Below, piece by piece: positions 8,211 through 15,114 of a stretch of DNA of 50,421 nt. The position numbers and the translations under genes were made by a program. Source of the DNA: Sphaerisporangium sp. (GTDB lineage: Bacteria; Actinomycetota; Actinomycetes; Streptosporangiales; Streptosporangiaceae); assembly GCA_025964675.1 (NCBI GenBank), contig JAOPYI010000237.1:1-50421 (forward strand), given 5' to 3'. Under the pieces are notes generated by a model that saw only the letters and a program-made list of their open reading frames with translations, had not been told where the DNA came from and did no database searches. Every line of letters begins with the position of its first letter. The stretch's first letter is position 1.

Positions 8211-9059
8211 GTGTGGAGGCGACACTGCGGGAGCGCGCCCGCCCGCCGCTCCGGGCACCGGTGGAAGCTGAGGGCCTCCGAAGCCGCCGCGAAGACCACC
8301 TTCCGTCAGGTCCATGAATATCCGTCAGGATCCGATCGTCCGGGGAACGTGAGAACTTGACTGAAGCGCAGAGAATTTCCCGACAAAGCCGTGTCAGGCC
8401 GATGCGTTTGTGTTATCCAACCGCCGTCGCCCGTTTACCGCTCGTTGATCAGATACCGGGCGGGAGGTCGCCGACGCGTGTCCCACGCCGGTCGAACACC
8501 GCCGCAAAGGCGCGGCCCAGGGTCGCCCAATACAGGGAGGGCTCCGAAAAGAACCCCGCGCGCGGCCGCCGATCGGGGTCACCCGGGATCGGGGGCCGGC
8601 CGGTCCGCGACGCGTGAAATGCAGAAACCCGCGCCCATCAGGAGACATGTCTGCGCGACGCCACGGCGGGAAAACGGACACAATTCCCGGCGGGTCCCAA
8701 ACAACTCAGCGTGGCTCGCCGCGGCGAGCCACCGCGGATCACGCTCCGCTGATATCGGCATCACACTCCGCACAGTCTTCGAACACATCCAATATCCCTC
8801 GGGAGCAATCCCTTGTCAGAAAGGCCCGCACACTCCTTGCGGAGATATTGAAACGAGGAAGAATGCGGCTAGGCTTGACCACGTGTCAACGCGGGCACCA
8901 CAGTCACCATCGCCATCAGCCGACTACAGGCTGTGCGGATATCCGCCGGGCAAACCCCCTTGACCCGGTCGCCGCCACAGTGAGCGGTCATCAGGCACCG
9001 CGGGACTCACGTCCCGCCAGGGGAGAGGCGAATCCAAGCCGCCCCACCGAGTCAGCAGT

Positions 9060-9077
9060 TCGAGGGCGAGACGAACC
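9060..9077. promoter_or_regulatory. Weak SARP-type repeat upstream of the SARP gene
   Basis: TCGA at 9060 and ACGA at 9071, 11 bp apart, about 200 bp before the SARP start. One mismatch from the repeat seen elsewhere in the cluster. Could mark autoregulation, but the match is weak on its own. Confidence 0.3.
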
Positions 9078-9116
9078 ACCCGCCGTGATCATGAACGATT
9101 AAGGCCGGGCGGCATC

Positions 9117-9149
9117 TCGAAACGGGGAAGAAACGGGGATGAAACGGGG
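9117..9149. repeat. Three 11-bp tandem repeats upstream of the SARP gene
   Basis: TCGAAACGGGG (9117-9127), AAGAAACGGGG (9128-9138) and ATGAAACGGGG (9139-9149) form an exact 11-bp tandem repeat with the shared core GAAACGGGG. A degenerate fourth unit may follow. The spacing matches SARP operators, while the sequence differs from the TCGA boxes elsewhere. It may bind the SARP itself or another regulator. Confidence 0.5.
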
Positions 9150-9230
9150 AATGAAAACGACAACGAGGTCAACTGGGCTTCGAGTGTCCTTCTAGCGGGC
9201 CGAGGTTAGCATCCTAGGCGTGTGCTCATT

Positions 9231-9250
9231 GTGAACATATGTGAACATAT
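9231..9250. repeat. Tandem 10-mer next to the SARP ribosome binding site
   Basis: GTGAACATAT occurs twice in tandem (9231-9240, 9241-9250), followed by GTGAT, directly before the GGAGGGGG ribosome binding site. Such a repeat could be an operator or influence translation start choice, since it supplies in-frame and out-of-frame GTG/ATG codons. Confidence 0.4.
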
Positions 9251-9268
9251 GTGATCGGAGGGGGCAAA

Positions 9269-11134
9269 ATGGGTTTCTGCATTCTCGGTCCGCTAGCCGT
9301 TACCCATGAGGGCCGGGATATAACTCCGACGGCACCGAAAGTCCGTCAAGTCCTAGCCTTTCTGCTGGTGCGCAGGAATCAGATTGTTCAGGTCAGCGAA
9401 TTCGTCGATGAGCTGTGGAGCAGCCATCCACCGGATAGCGCGATGACAACTCTCCAGACCTACATCTACAAGCTCAGAAAAGACGTGCTGGACCCTTCCG
9501 GGCTGGCTCGCCTGCACACCCAGCCGTCCGGCTACCTTCTTGACGTAGCCGACGACATCATCGACGTCTGTGGCTTCGAGCGGATGTCACGGCAGGGCCG
9601 CCTCGCGCTGGAGAGCGGCGACCCGCTGCGCGCCAGCGAGCTGCTGTCAGAGGCGCTGACCCTCTGGCGCGGCCAGGCGCTCGTCGGCGTCACCGCGGGC
9701 GAGATCCTTTCCGCCCACGTCACCCGCCTGGAGGAGAACAGGCTACGGGCACTGGAGATGCACATTGAGGCCGACATGCAGCTCGGCCGCTACCAAGAGC
9801 TCATCAGCGAACTCAAGGTGCTCGTCTACACCTATCCGCTCCACGAGCGCTTCCACGGGGACCTGATGACCGCCCTGAACCGGTCCGGGCGCCGGTACGA
9901 GGCACTGGAGGTCTACCGGCAGTTACGCGGGGTGCTGATCGACGAGCTGGGGCTCGAGCCCTCCGCCTCCATGCAACGCCTCCACCAGTCGCTGCTCAGC
10001 GCCGACTCGGGCGATCCGGCCAAGCGCAGGCAGGCGCCGCCGTCGGCCCCGGCCACGCGTTATGCCGCCACCCTTACCGTCCCAGCGCAGCTACCGCCAG
10101 ATATATCCGACTTCACCGGACGCGAGGAGCCGTTGAAGCTGGTCCGCCAGATACTCTCCGAGCGCCAGGACAACAGCACCACAGCCCGCGCGGTTTCCAT
10201 CTGCGGCATGGCCGGGGCGGGGAAGACGACCCTGGCACTGCACGCCGCGCACATCGACCGGGCGCAGTACCCCGACGGGCAGCTCTTCGCGGACCTGCGC
10301 GGCGCCTCGGCCAACCCGACCGCGCAGACCGACATCCTCGCCGGCTTCCTGCGCGCCGTGGGCGTGCCCGAGCACCAGATCCCGCCCAGCCTGGAAGAAC
10401 GCAGCAACCTCTTTCGCACATGGAGCAACGGCCGGCGGGTCCTCGTCGTGCTGGACGACGCACGCGGCGCCTCCCAGGTCGCCTCGCTCCTTCCCGCCAC
10501 ACCCCAGTGCACAGTCATGATCACAAGCCGCGGGGGCATGCAGAGCCTGCCCGGCGTCCAGTCAATCGAACTCGGCGTCATGAACCCGGCCGAAGGCGTG
10601 GAACTGCTCGGCCGCATCATCGGCAACAGCCGGGTGGCCGCCGAGCAGGAACAGGCCGAAAGAATCGTCGACCTGTGCGGGCACCTGCCGCTGGCGCTGC
10701 GATGCGTCGGCGCCCGCCTGGCCGCCGCACGGACCTGGCCACTACAGAAGATGGCGGCACTCATCGAGTCCGGTCCGGCTCCCCTGGACCAGCTGCGGTT
10801 CGCGGAGTTCGACGTGCGGGCCGACTACGACGACACCTACTTCCGGCTCGATCCCCACGACCGCAGCGCCCTACGTCTGCTCAGCCTGCTGCCCCCACAG
10901 GACTTCACCGCCGACACGGCCGCCGGCCTGCTCGGCAACGGCGCCGACGCCGTAGAGGCCCAACTCACCCGTCTGGTCAGCTGCCACCTTCTCGACGTCA
11001 GGCGAGAAGACGGCTCCGACGGCATGCGATACGAGATGCACAAGCTCACCCGGCTCTATGCGAGAGAACGACTGAACCGCGAGTTCATCCAGCCCGAGAT
11101 GAGCCTTCCCCCGCAGCACGACTACTCCACCTGA
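9269..11134 (+). CDS. SARP-family transcriptional activator with NTPase domain
   Basis: Pathway regulator of 621 aa. The N-terminal 95 residues form an OmpR-type winged helix (VRQVLAFLLVRRNQIV, TLQTYIYKLRK), followed by a bacterial transcriptional activation domain to about residue 245. A P-loop ATPase domain follows, with Walker A GMAGAGKTT near 313-321 and Walker B VLVVLDDA near 393. The start at 9269 is preferred over a GTG at 9251 because GGAGGGGG stands just before it. Medium-to-large SARPs of this kind activate antibiotic clusters by binding direct repeats one helical turn apart; matching repeats lie in many promoters of this window. It is the only obvious pathway-specific regulator in the PKS region. 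A hairpin at 11142-11165 follows. Confidence 0.9.
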   Translation: MGFCILGPLAVTHEGRDITPTAPKVRQVLAFLLVRRNQIVQVSEFVDELWSSHPPDSAMTTLQTYIYKLRKDVLDPSGLARLHTQPSGYLLDVADDIIDVCGFERMSRQGRLALESGDPLRASELLSEALTLWRGQALVGVTAGEILSAHVTRLEENRLRALEMHIEADMQLGRYQELISELKVLVYTYPLHERFHGDLMTALNRSGRRYEALEVYRQLRGVLIDELGLEPSASMQRLHQSLLSADSGDPAKRRQAPPSAPATRYAATLTVPAQLPPDISDFTGREEPLKLVRQILSERQDNSTTARAVSICGMAGAGKTTLALHAAHIDRAQYPDGQLFADLRGASANPTAQTDILAGFLRAVGVPEHQIPPSLEERSNLFRTWSNGRRVLVVLDDARGASQVASLLPATPQCTVMITSRGGMQSLPGVQSIELGVMNPAEGVELLGRIIGNSRVAAEQEQAERIVDLCGHLPLALRCVGARLAAARTWPLQKMAALIESGPAPLDQLRFAEFDVRADYDDTYFRLDPHDRSALRLLSLLPPQDFTADTAAGLLGNGADAVEAQLTRLVSCHLLDVRREDGSDGMRYEMHKLTRLYARERLNREFIQPEMSLPPQHDYST

Positions 11135-11141
11135 GTCAAAG

Positions 11142-11165
11142 CCTGGAGAGAGACATCTCTCCAGG
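11142..11165. terminator. Hairpin after the SARP gene
   Basis: Perfect 10-bp stem CCTGGAGAGA (11142-11151) with TCTCTCCAGG (11156-11165) and a 4-nt loop GACA, 7 bp after the stop codon. It lies between convergent genes (the DUF1707 gene ends at 11234). Confidence 0.75.
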
Positions 11166-11233
11166 GGTGTCGGGCCCGGTCCCGGCCGGCGGTCAGAGAC
11201 GTGCCGGCCGGCATACGGCAGACGCCTTCAGGC

Positions 11234-11875
11234 TCAATAGGGTCTGGGGGCACGGGGCTGGAGCGGGCGGCGGAGCAACCAGTCCCAGAAGGTACGGCGG
11301 GGGCCACGGACGACTATCCGGCCGCTTTGTATGCTGCCCGACACGCTGACCAGCAACTTGATCGGCACGCCGGGCTGGCGTCGCGCGCGCTGCCGGACCG
11401 TGCCGCTGCGAATCGAGACGCTCTCGACGTCGACCGTCACCTCGGGCGGCACGATCAGCAGCAGGTTGCCGCTGCCGATCGAGACCGTGAGATCCATGGT
11501 CTGCCGCGTGATGACGGCCTCGGTGAAGTCGACGATCGCCTGGCCGCTCCGGGTCGCCACCTCCAGGCGACCCGGCACCGCCCACACACCGGCCCGATGG
11601 ATCTTGCCGCTGCCGGTCTGCAGCCGGAGGATGTCCTTGGAGACCGGAGCGGGGGCCTTGGAGGGGGCCGCGCCGGGAACGGCCGGAAGGTCCAGCAGGA
11701 CCCTCTCCAGCTCGCCGTACGTGCGCGCCGCCAGCGCGGTCTCGAGCCGTTCGCCGAGCTCCTCGATGGTGAGCCGCCCATCGCCCGCGGCGACCCGGAG
11801 CTGCTCCACGACCTGATCGCGGTCCTCGTGGGACGCACGCAGGTCGCGGCGCTCCGGCACCAGATCTCCAGACAT
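11234..11875 (-). CDS. DUF1707 / LiaF-like domain protein
   Basis: Protein of 213 aa. The N-terminal part matches DUF1707 (LRASHEDRDQVVEQLRVAAGDGRLTIEELGERLETAL is spread over residues 10-45). The C-terminal part resembles the beta-rich LiaF/DUF2154 region (VSIGSGNLLLIVPPEV). Such proteins are common in actinobacteria, often near cell-envelope regulators, with no fixed enzymatic role. The start at 11875 is chosen over a GTG at 11953 because DUF1707 proteins normally begin just before this motif and a TATAGT box sits 7-12 bp upstream, fitting a leaderless transcript. No transmembrane segment is obvious. It is probably a bystander rather than a pathway gene. Confidence 0.72.
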   Translation of the reverse strand: MSGDLVPERRDLRASHEDRDQVVEQLRVAAGDGRLTIEELGERLETALAARTYGELERVLLDLPAVPGAAPSKAPAPVSKDILRLQTGSGKIHRAGVWAVPGRLEVATRSGQAIVDFTEAVITRQTMDLTVSIGSGNLLLIVPPEVTVDVESVSIRSGTVRQRARRQPGVPIKLLVSVSGSIQSGRIVVRGPRRTFWDWLLRRPLQPRAPRPY

Positions 11876-11882
11876 ATCTCGA

Positions 11883-11888
11883 ACTATA
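11883..11888 (-). promoter_or_regulatory. Candidate -10 box for a leaderless transcript
   Basis: On the minus strand TATAGT ends 7 bp before the ATG at 11875, which places the likely transcription start at or next to the start codon. No ribosome binding site is present, consistent with a leaderless mRNA. No clear -35 box is seen. Confidence 0.45.
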
Positions 11889-12016
11889 GTGCTCGGCGTG
11901 TCCGGAGGCGAGATCTTCACCTGACCGCTGCGATCCCTGCTCGAGCCCGTCACCGAGGACTACGCCGACCCGTGCCGCGGCCCTGTGACCTGCGGGGCGG
12001 CGGCGCTGCGGCGACG

Positions 12017-12034
12017 GCTCGAGATCCGCTCGAG
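12017..12034. promoter_or_regulatory. SARP-type box upstream of first ABM gene
   Basis: GCTCGAG at 12017-12023 and again at 12028-12034, exactly 11 bp apart. It lies about 140 bp before the ABM gene at 12176. The same arrangement stands before the duplicate ABM gene (40410-40427). Confidence 0.7.
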
Positions 12035-12175
12035 GATGCTCCCGCGCACCGCCGGCCGCGGCCAGCGAGCTGCCAGCGAACGACCAGCCCGCCTTGGTGT
12101 TGTAGGGGCATGACAGCGACCGCGCCGGCGCGCGCGGCCACCCTGCGAGCGAGCCGGCCAGAAGGAGTAGGAATC

Positions 12176-12505
12176 ATGTCAGAACCGCAGCCCGTCTTCC
12201 GCGTCTTCCTGCGCATGCAGATACACCCCGGCATGGAGAAGGACTTCGAGAAGACCTGGCACCAGGTCGGCGCCACCGTCACACAACACCCCGCCAACCT
12301 CGGCCAATGGCTCGCCAAAAGCCAAGAAGAACAGGGCGTCTACTACATCACCAGCGACTGGACCGACGAACCCCGCTTCCGGGAATTCGAGACCAGCGAC
12401 GGCCACCTCGCCCACCGCACCAAACTCCACCCCTACCGCTCCGGCGGCACCATGACCACCATGCGGGTCGTCTACGCCATGACCGGCGCCGGAGCCACCA
12501 CCTGA
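12176..12505 (+). CDS. Antibiotic biosynthesis monooxygenase (ABM) domain protein, copy 1
   Basis: Small dimeric ferredoxin-like fold protein of 109 aa. ABM proteins include cofactor-free anthrone oxygenases such as ActVA-orf6 and some polyketide cyclases. Seen: central HPGMEKDFEKTW, DWTDEPRFREFE and a final TMTTMRVVYAM strand. The ATG at 12176 follows AAGGAGTAGGAATC. It is almost identical to the protein at 40536-40865 (by eye 9 differences in 109 residues), and the upstream DNA is duplicated too. The next gene overlaps its stop codon (TGATG), so the two are translationally coupled. A role in quinone formation or C-C bond cleavage of the polyphenol is plausible. Confidence 0.85.
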   Translation: MSEPQPVFRVFLRMQIHPGMEKDFEKTWHQVGATVTQHPANLGQWLAKSQEEQGVYYITSDWTDEPRFREFETSDGHLAHRTKLHPYRSGGTMTTMRVVYAMTGAGATT

Positions 12506-12861
12506 TGGCCGGGGACACCAAGCGGGCCATGGCGAACGGCGCGGGCCAGACCGTCACCTCGCGCGCCAGGGTGCTCATCTACGCCGCCGCGCCCTCGGAG
12601 GAGCCCGGAGCCATCGAGGCGGCCTACCACCAGATCAGCCGTGACCTCGCGGGCACGCCGGGCCTGCTCGGCAACGAGCTGCTACGCGCGGCGGACGACC
12701 CGGCGGCGTTCGTGGTGATGAGCGAGTGGGAGAGCCTCGCCGCGTTCCGCTCCTGGGAGGACGGCGCGGCTCACCGCGGCACCACGGCTCCGCTGCGGCG
12801 CTACCAGCGGGCGCCGGGAACCCGGCCGTTCGGCATCTACGAAGTGACCGCGACCTACTGA
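12505..12861 (+). CDS. ABM-family monooxygenase
   Basis: Protein of 118 aa with one ABM domain (RVLIYAAAPSEEPGAIEAAY; EWESLAAFRSWE), distinct from the two near-identical copies. It starts on the ATG that overlaps the stop of the preceding ABM gene by one base, so the pair forms an operon. The first 20 residues are a polar extension before the domain. Expected fold: ferredoxin-like alpha/beta dimer acting on phenolic or quinoid substrates without a cofactor. A strong hairpin (12870-12900) follows its stop codon. Confidence 0.78.
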   Translation: MAGDTKRAMANGAGQTVTSRARVLIYAAAPSEEPGAIEAAYHQISRDLAGTPGLLGNELLRAADDPAAFVVMSEWESLAAFRSWEDGAAHRGTTAPLRRYQRAPGTRPFGIYEVTATY

Positions 12862-12869
12862 ACCGCACC

Positions 12870-12900
12870 GAGGGCGTGCCCGGCATCCGGGCACGCCCTC
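12870..12900. terminator. Bidirectional hairpin terminator
   Basis: Perfect 14-bp stem, GAGGGCGTGCCCGG (12870-12883) with its complement at 12887-12900 and a 3-nt loop. It lies between the plus-strand ABM pair and the minus-strand flavoprotein gene ending at 12915. Confidence 0.8.
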
Positions 12901-12914
12901 ACGAGGACCGCGCT

Positions 12915-14363
12915 TCAGACGGTGGTCTTCGGCTTGGCGGCAAGGACGATGGCGCGCAGCTCCTTGAGGTCGGGCCCGGGCTTCGGGGCCGGCTCGGAGG
13001 TGATCCGCTCACGGGCGGCCCTGGCCCGCGACACGATGTCGGGGTTGTCCAGTACGGCGTCGGCGGGGCCGGCGAGGTTGACCCGGCGGGAGAATGCGCG
13101 GCCGAGCTCGATGTCGAAGAACACCCCGGCCCCGACGCCCTCGGCGATGAGGTGCTGGCGTTCCATCTCGGCGCGGTCGTGCTCGGGCACTTCCTGTCCC
13201 GTGCTGCGGTAGATGCGGGCCCGGTCCATGGCGGCCGACTCCTTGTAGACGGCGTCGGCCTCACTGGAGGTGGCGGCGTCGTAGGCGAGCGCCATCGCGA
13301 CCGGGTCGGCGTCGTGGCTGGAGACGGCCTCGGCGGCGGCGAAGGCGTAGGTGAGCGCCATCGACGCCCCCCAGCCGTAGGCGGGGTTGGTGGTGCACAG
13401 GGCGTCGCCGACGGCGAGCAGGCCGAGCGCGACCGGCCGGCCGTCGACCACGTAACGCCGCCGGACGTTGTGGTGCCCGCCCATGGTCTGGACCTCGTCC
13501 AAGGGGGTGGCGTTCGCCGGGTCGACCCAGGGCGCCACCGCCGGGATGCCGCTGGTGGCGGCCTCCCAGGCCCAGGTGTGGCGCAGGAGCCGTATGTCCT
13601 GGTCGTCGGGGCGGGCTTCGACGCAGATGGCGAAGGTGTCGTCGTCACCGGGGAAGCCGATGAACATCAGGTCGTCGATGTCTCCGCGAAGGATGGCGAC
13701 AGCGGTCTTGGGCAGGTCGCAGCCGGGCGTGAACCTGTAGTAGCGGCTGAAGTAGACCGTCCGGCAGTCCTGCGTGTCGGTGCGGACGTGAGCGTCCTCG
13801 GCCGCGAGCCACCGGGACACCGGTGAGCTACGGCCGCCGCAGTCGAGCACGACGTCCGCGTCCAGTTCGCGCCCGTCGGCGAGGCGGACCCCCGTGACCA
13901 GCGGCGGGCCGCCCGGGGACCGGTCGAAACGCAACCCGCTCGCGACCGCGGGGCACAGGAAGGTGATGCCGGGTTCGGATTCGGCACTGCGCCGCAGGGC
14001 GAGCTCGAAGGCCGACCGCCGGGCCCACACGACCGTGAACTCGTCGTCGGAGGGCTCCCACAGCTCCGGGGAGATGAGCCGCTTGAAGACGTTGATCTCC
14101 TCGATGCCGTCGGCGAGGAGCCGTTCGAGGACGTCGGGGGCGTGTGCCGCCAGCTGGCTGCGCGCCCGGGCCGAGAAGCCGTGGGGCAGTCTGAACTGCG
14201 GGACGCCACGGCGCTTCCACGCCAGGAAAGGGTCCTCGTCGTGGCCGGCCGGTGGCGGCGGGTCCCGCTCGATCAGCGTGACCGGGTAGCCGCGCCGGGC
14301 CAGGGCGATGGCTGCTGCGAGACCGGCGATGCCCCCGCCGAGAACGACGACGCGCCGGTTCAT
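12915..14363 (-). CDS. FAD-dependent oxidoreductase
   Basis: Flavoprotein of 482 aa. Dinucleotide-binding motif GGGIAGLAAA near residues 8-17 followed by an acidic strand end (LIERD), and a second FAD motif VGDALCTTNPAYGWGASMAL in the C-terminal half. The WxWxIP motif of halogenases is absent, so it is more likely an oxygenase or dehydrogenase of the UbiH/geranylgeranyl-reductase type. The start at 14363 is chosen over 14399 because TGAGG precedes it and it gives a normal N-terminus. It is the last gene of a minus-strand set with nitroreductase, AsnB and ferredoxin. The 133-bp gap before it means its operon membership is probable, not certain. Confidence 0.78.
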   Translation of the reverse strand: MNRRVVVLGGGIAGLAAAIALARRGYPVTLIERDPPPPAGHDEDPFLAWKRRGVPQFRLPHGFSARARSQLAAHAPDVLERLLADGIEEINVFKRLISPELWEPSDDEFTVVWARRSAFELALRRSAESEPGITFLCPAVASGLRFDRSPGGPPLVTGVRLADGRELDADVVLDCGGRSSPVSRWLAAEDAHVRTDTQDCRTVYFSRYYRFTPGCDLPKTAVAILRGDIDDLMFIGFPGDDDTFAICVEARPDDQDIRLLRHTWAWEAATSGIPAVAPWVDPANATPLDEVQTMGGHHNVRRRYVVDGRPVALGLLAVGDALCTTNPAYGWGASMALTYAFAAAEAVSSHDADPVAMALAYDAATSSEADAVYKESAAMDRARIYRSTGQEVPEHDRAEMERQHLIAEGVGAGVFFDIELGRAFSRRVNLAGPADAVLDNPDIVSRARAARERITSEPAPKPGPDLKELRAIVLAAKPKTTV

Positions 14364-14496
14364 CGGAGTTGCCTCAGCTTTCCTCACGGTTGTCTCCATA
14401 TCCGATGATGTGCTGACGCCGCCGTCCCGGCCCGGCCCTCAGTCCGTCCACCGCCGAAGGCGGCGTACGACGGGGGCGGGCCGGGCGGGTGACGAC

Positions 14497-15096
14497 CTAC
14501 ACGCGCCACTCGATGATCTCGTCGTTCGACATGCGGGGCACGACGTTGTCGGGCACGGGGAGCGGGCGGCTCTCGTCGCCGTGCCCGATGGTGATCACGC
14601 CCGCGAGGAACAGGTCGTCCGGCAGGCCCACCACCTGCCCGAGGGCCTCCAGCTCGTCGGTGTAGACGGAGCTGAAATAGCCGGTCGCGAGCTGCTCGTT
14701 GAGCGCGGCCAGGTGCAGCAGCATGAAGAGCGCGCCGCAGTCGAACCACCAGAACGGCACCGGCCAGGGAATCTCGGTATATCCCGGCCGCACCGGCTCG
14801 GCCACCCCGTAGCGATCGTGGTAGGACTGCTCACGGGTGCAGAGGTAGATGTGCACCGGCGCCGTGGAGATCCAGGGTGGGAAGCCCATCTCGACGTAGC
14901 GGCCCTCGGCGATGTCGCCGGCCTGCTGCCGGAGCTTCGGGTCGGTGACGACGACGAGCCGGTGGCCCTGGCTGAAGCCCGCGCTCGGCGCCCGGCGCAC
15001 CACTTTCAGGATGCGGGTCAGCGCCTCGTCGGACACCGGCTCGTCGGTGTAGCTGCGCGCCATCTGGCGCCTGCGCAGCACGTCGGCAAAATCCAT
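14497..15096 (-). CDS. Nitroreductase-family flavin enzyme
   Basis: FMN-dependent nitroreductase-like protein of 199 aa. It begins with the family pattern FADVLRRRQMARSYTDEPV and has APSAGFSQG for FMN phosphate binding. A hydrophobic central helix (LFMLLHLAALNEQLATGYF) and a C-terminal TIGHGDE strand follow. The ATG at 15096 is chosen because GAGGTGA stands 7 bases before it; an in-frame GTG at 15105 is less likely. It begins 18 bp after the AsnB stop codon, so the two are co-transcribed. Relatives reduce quinones or nitro groups or dehydrogenate heterocycles. Here it could oxidise or reduce the nitrogen ring made after amidation. Confidence 0.8.
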   Translation of the reverse strand: MDFADVLRRRQMARSYTDEPVSDEALTRILKVVRRAPSAGFSQGHRLVVVTDPKLRQQAGDIAEGRYVEMGFPPWISTAPVHIYLCTREQSYHDRYGVAEPVRPGYTEIPWPVPFWWFDCGALFMLLHLAALNEQLATGYFSSVYTDELEALGQVVGLPDDLFLAGVITIGHGDESRPLPVPDNVVPRMSNDEIIEWRV

Positions 15097-15114
15097 GGTG
15101 ATCACCTCGCGTTG

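Larger units (their letters stand above)
8038..9268. other. Long intergenic region upstream of the SARP gene
   Basis: About 1.2 kb with no convincing gene. ORFs here have low-complexity, Arg/Pro/Ser-rich translations and no family motif or ribosome binding site. It holds a large hairpin near the left end (8132-8210), a less GC-rich middle, and short tandem repeats near the right end (9117-9150 and 9231-9250). Long upstream regions are usual for pathway regulators that integrate several signals. Confidence 0.6.
11876..12175. other. Divergent gap with DUF1707 promoter and SARP-type box
   Basis: 300 bp without a gene. It holds the TATAGT box of the minus-strand DUF1707 gene (11883-11888), a TCGA pair at 12019/12030, and from about 12011 onward a stretch that is repeated in front of the second ABM gene at 40400-40535. 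Confidence 0.6.

Noticed and set aside
8391-9102. Overlapping ORFs upstream of the SARP gene
   Set aside because: Translations are Arg/Ser/Pro/His-rich with no family motif, no ribosome binding site and no steady codon bias; treated as non-coding.
12915-14363. Second halogenase
   Set aside because: The flavoprotein has FAD motifs but no WxWxIP motif, so it is not called a halogenase.
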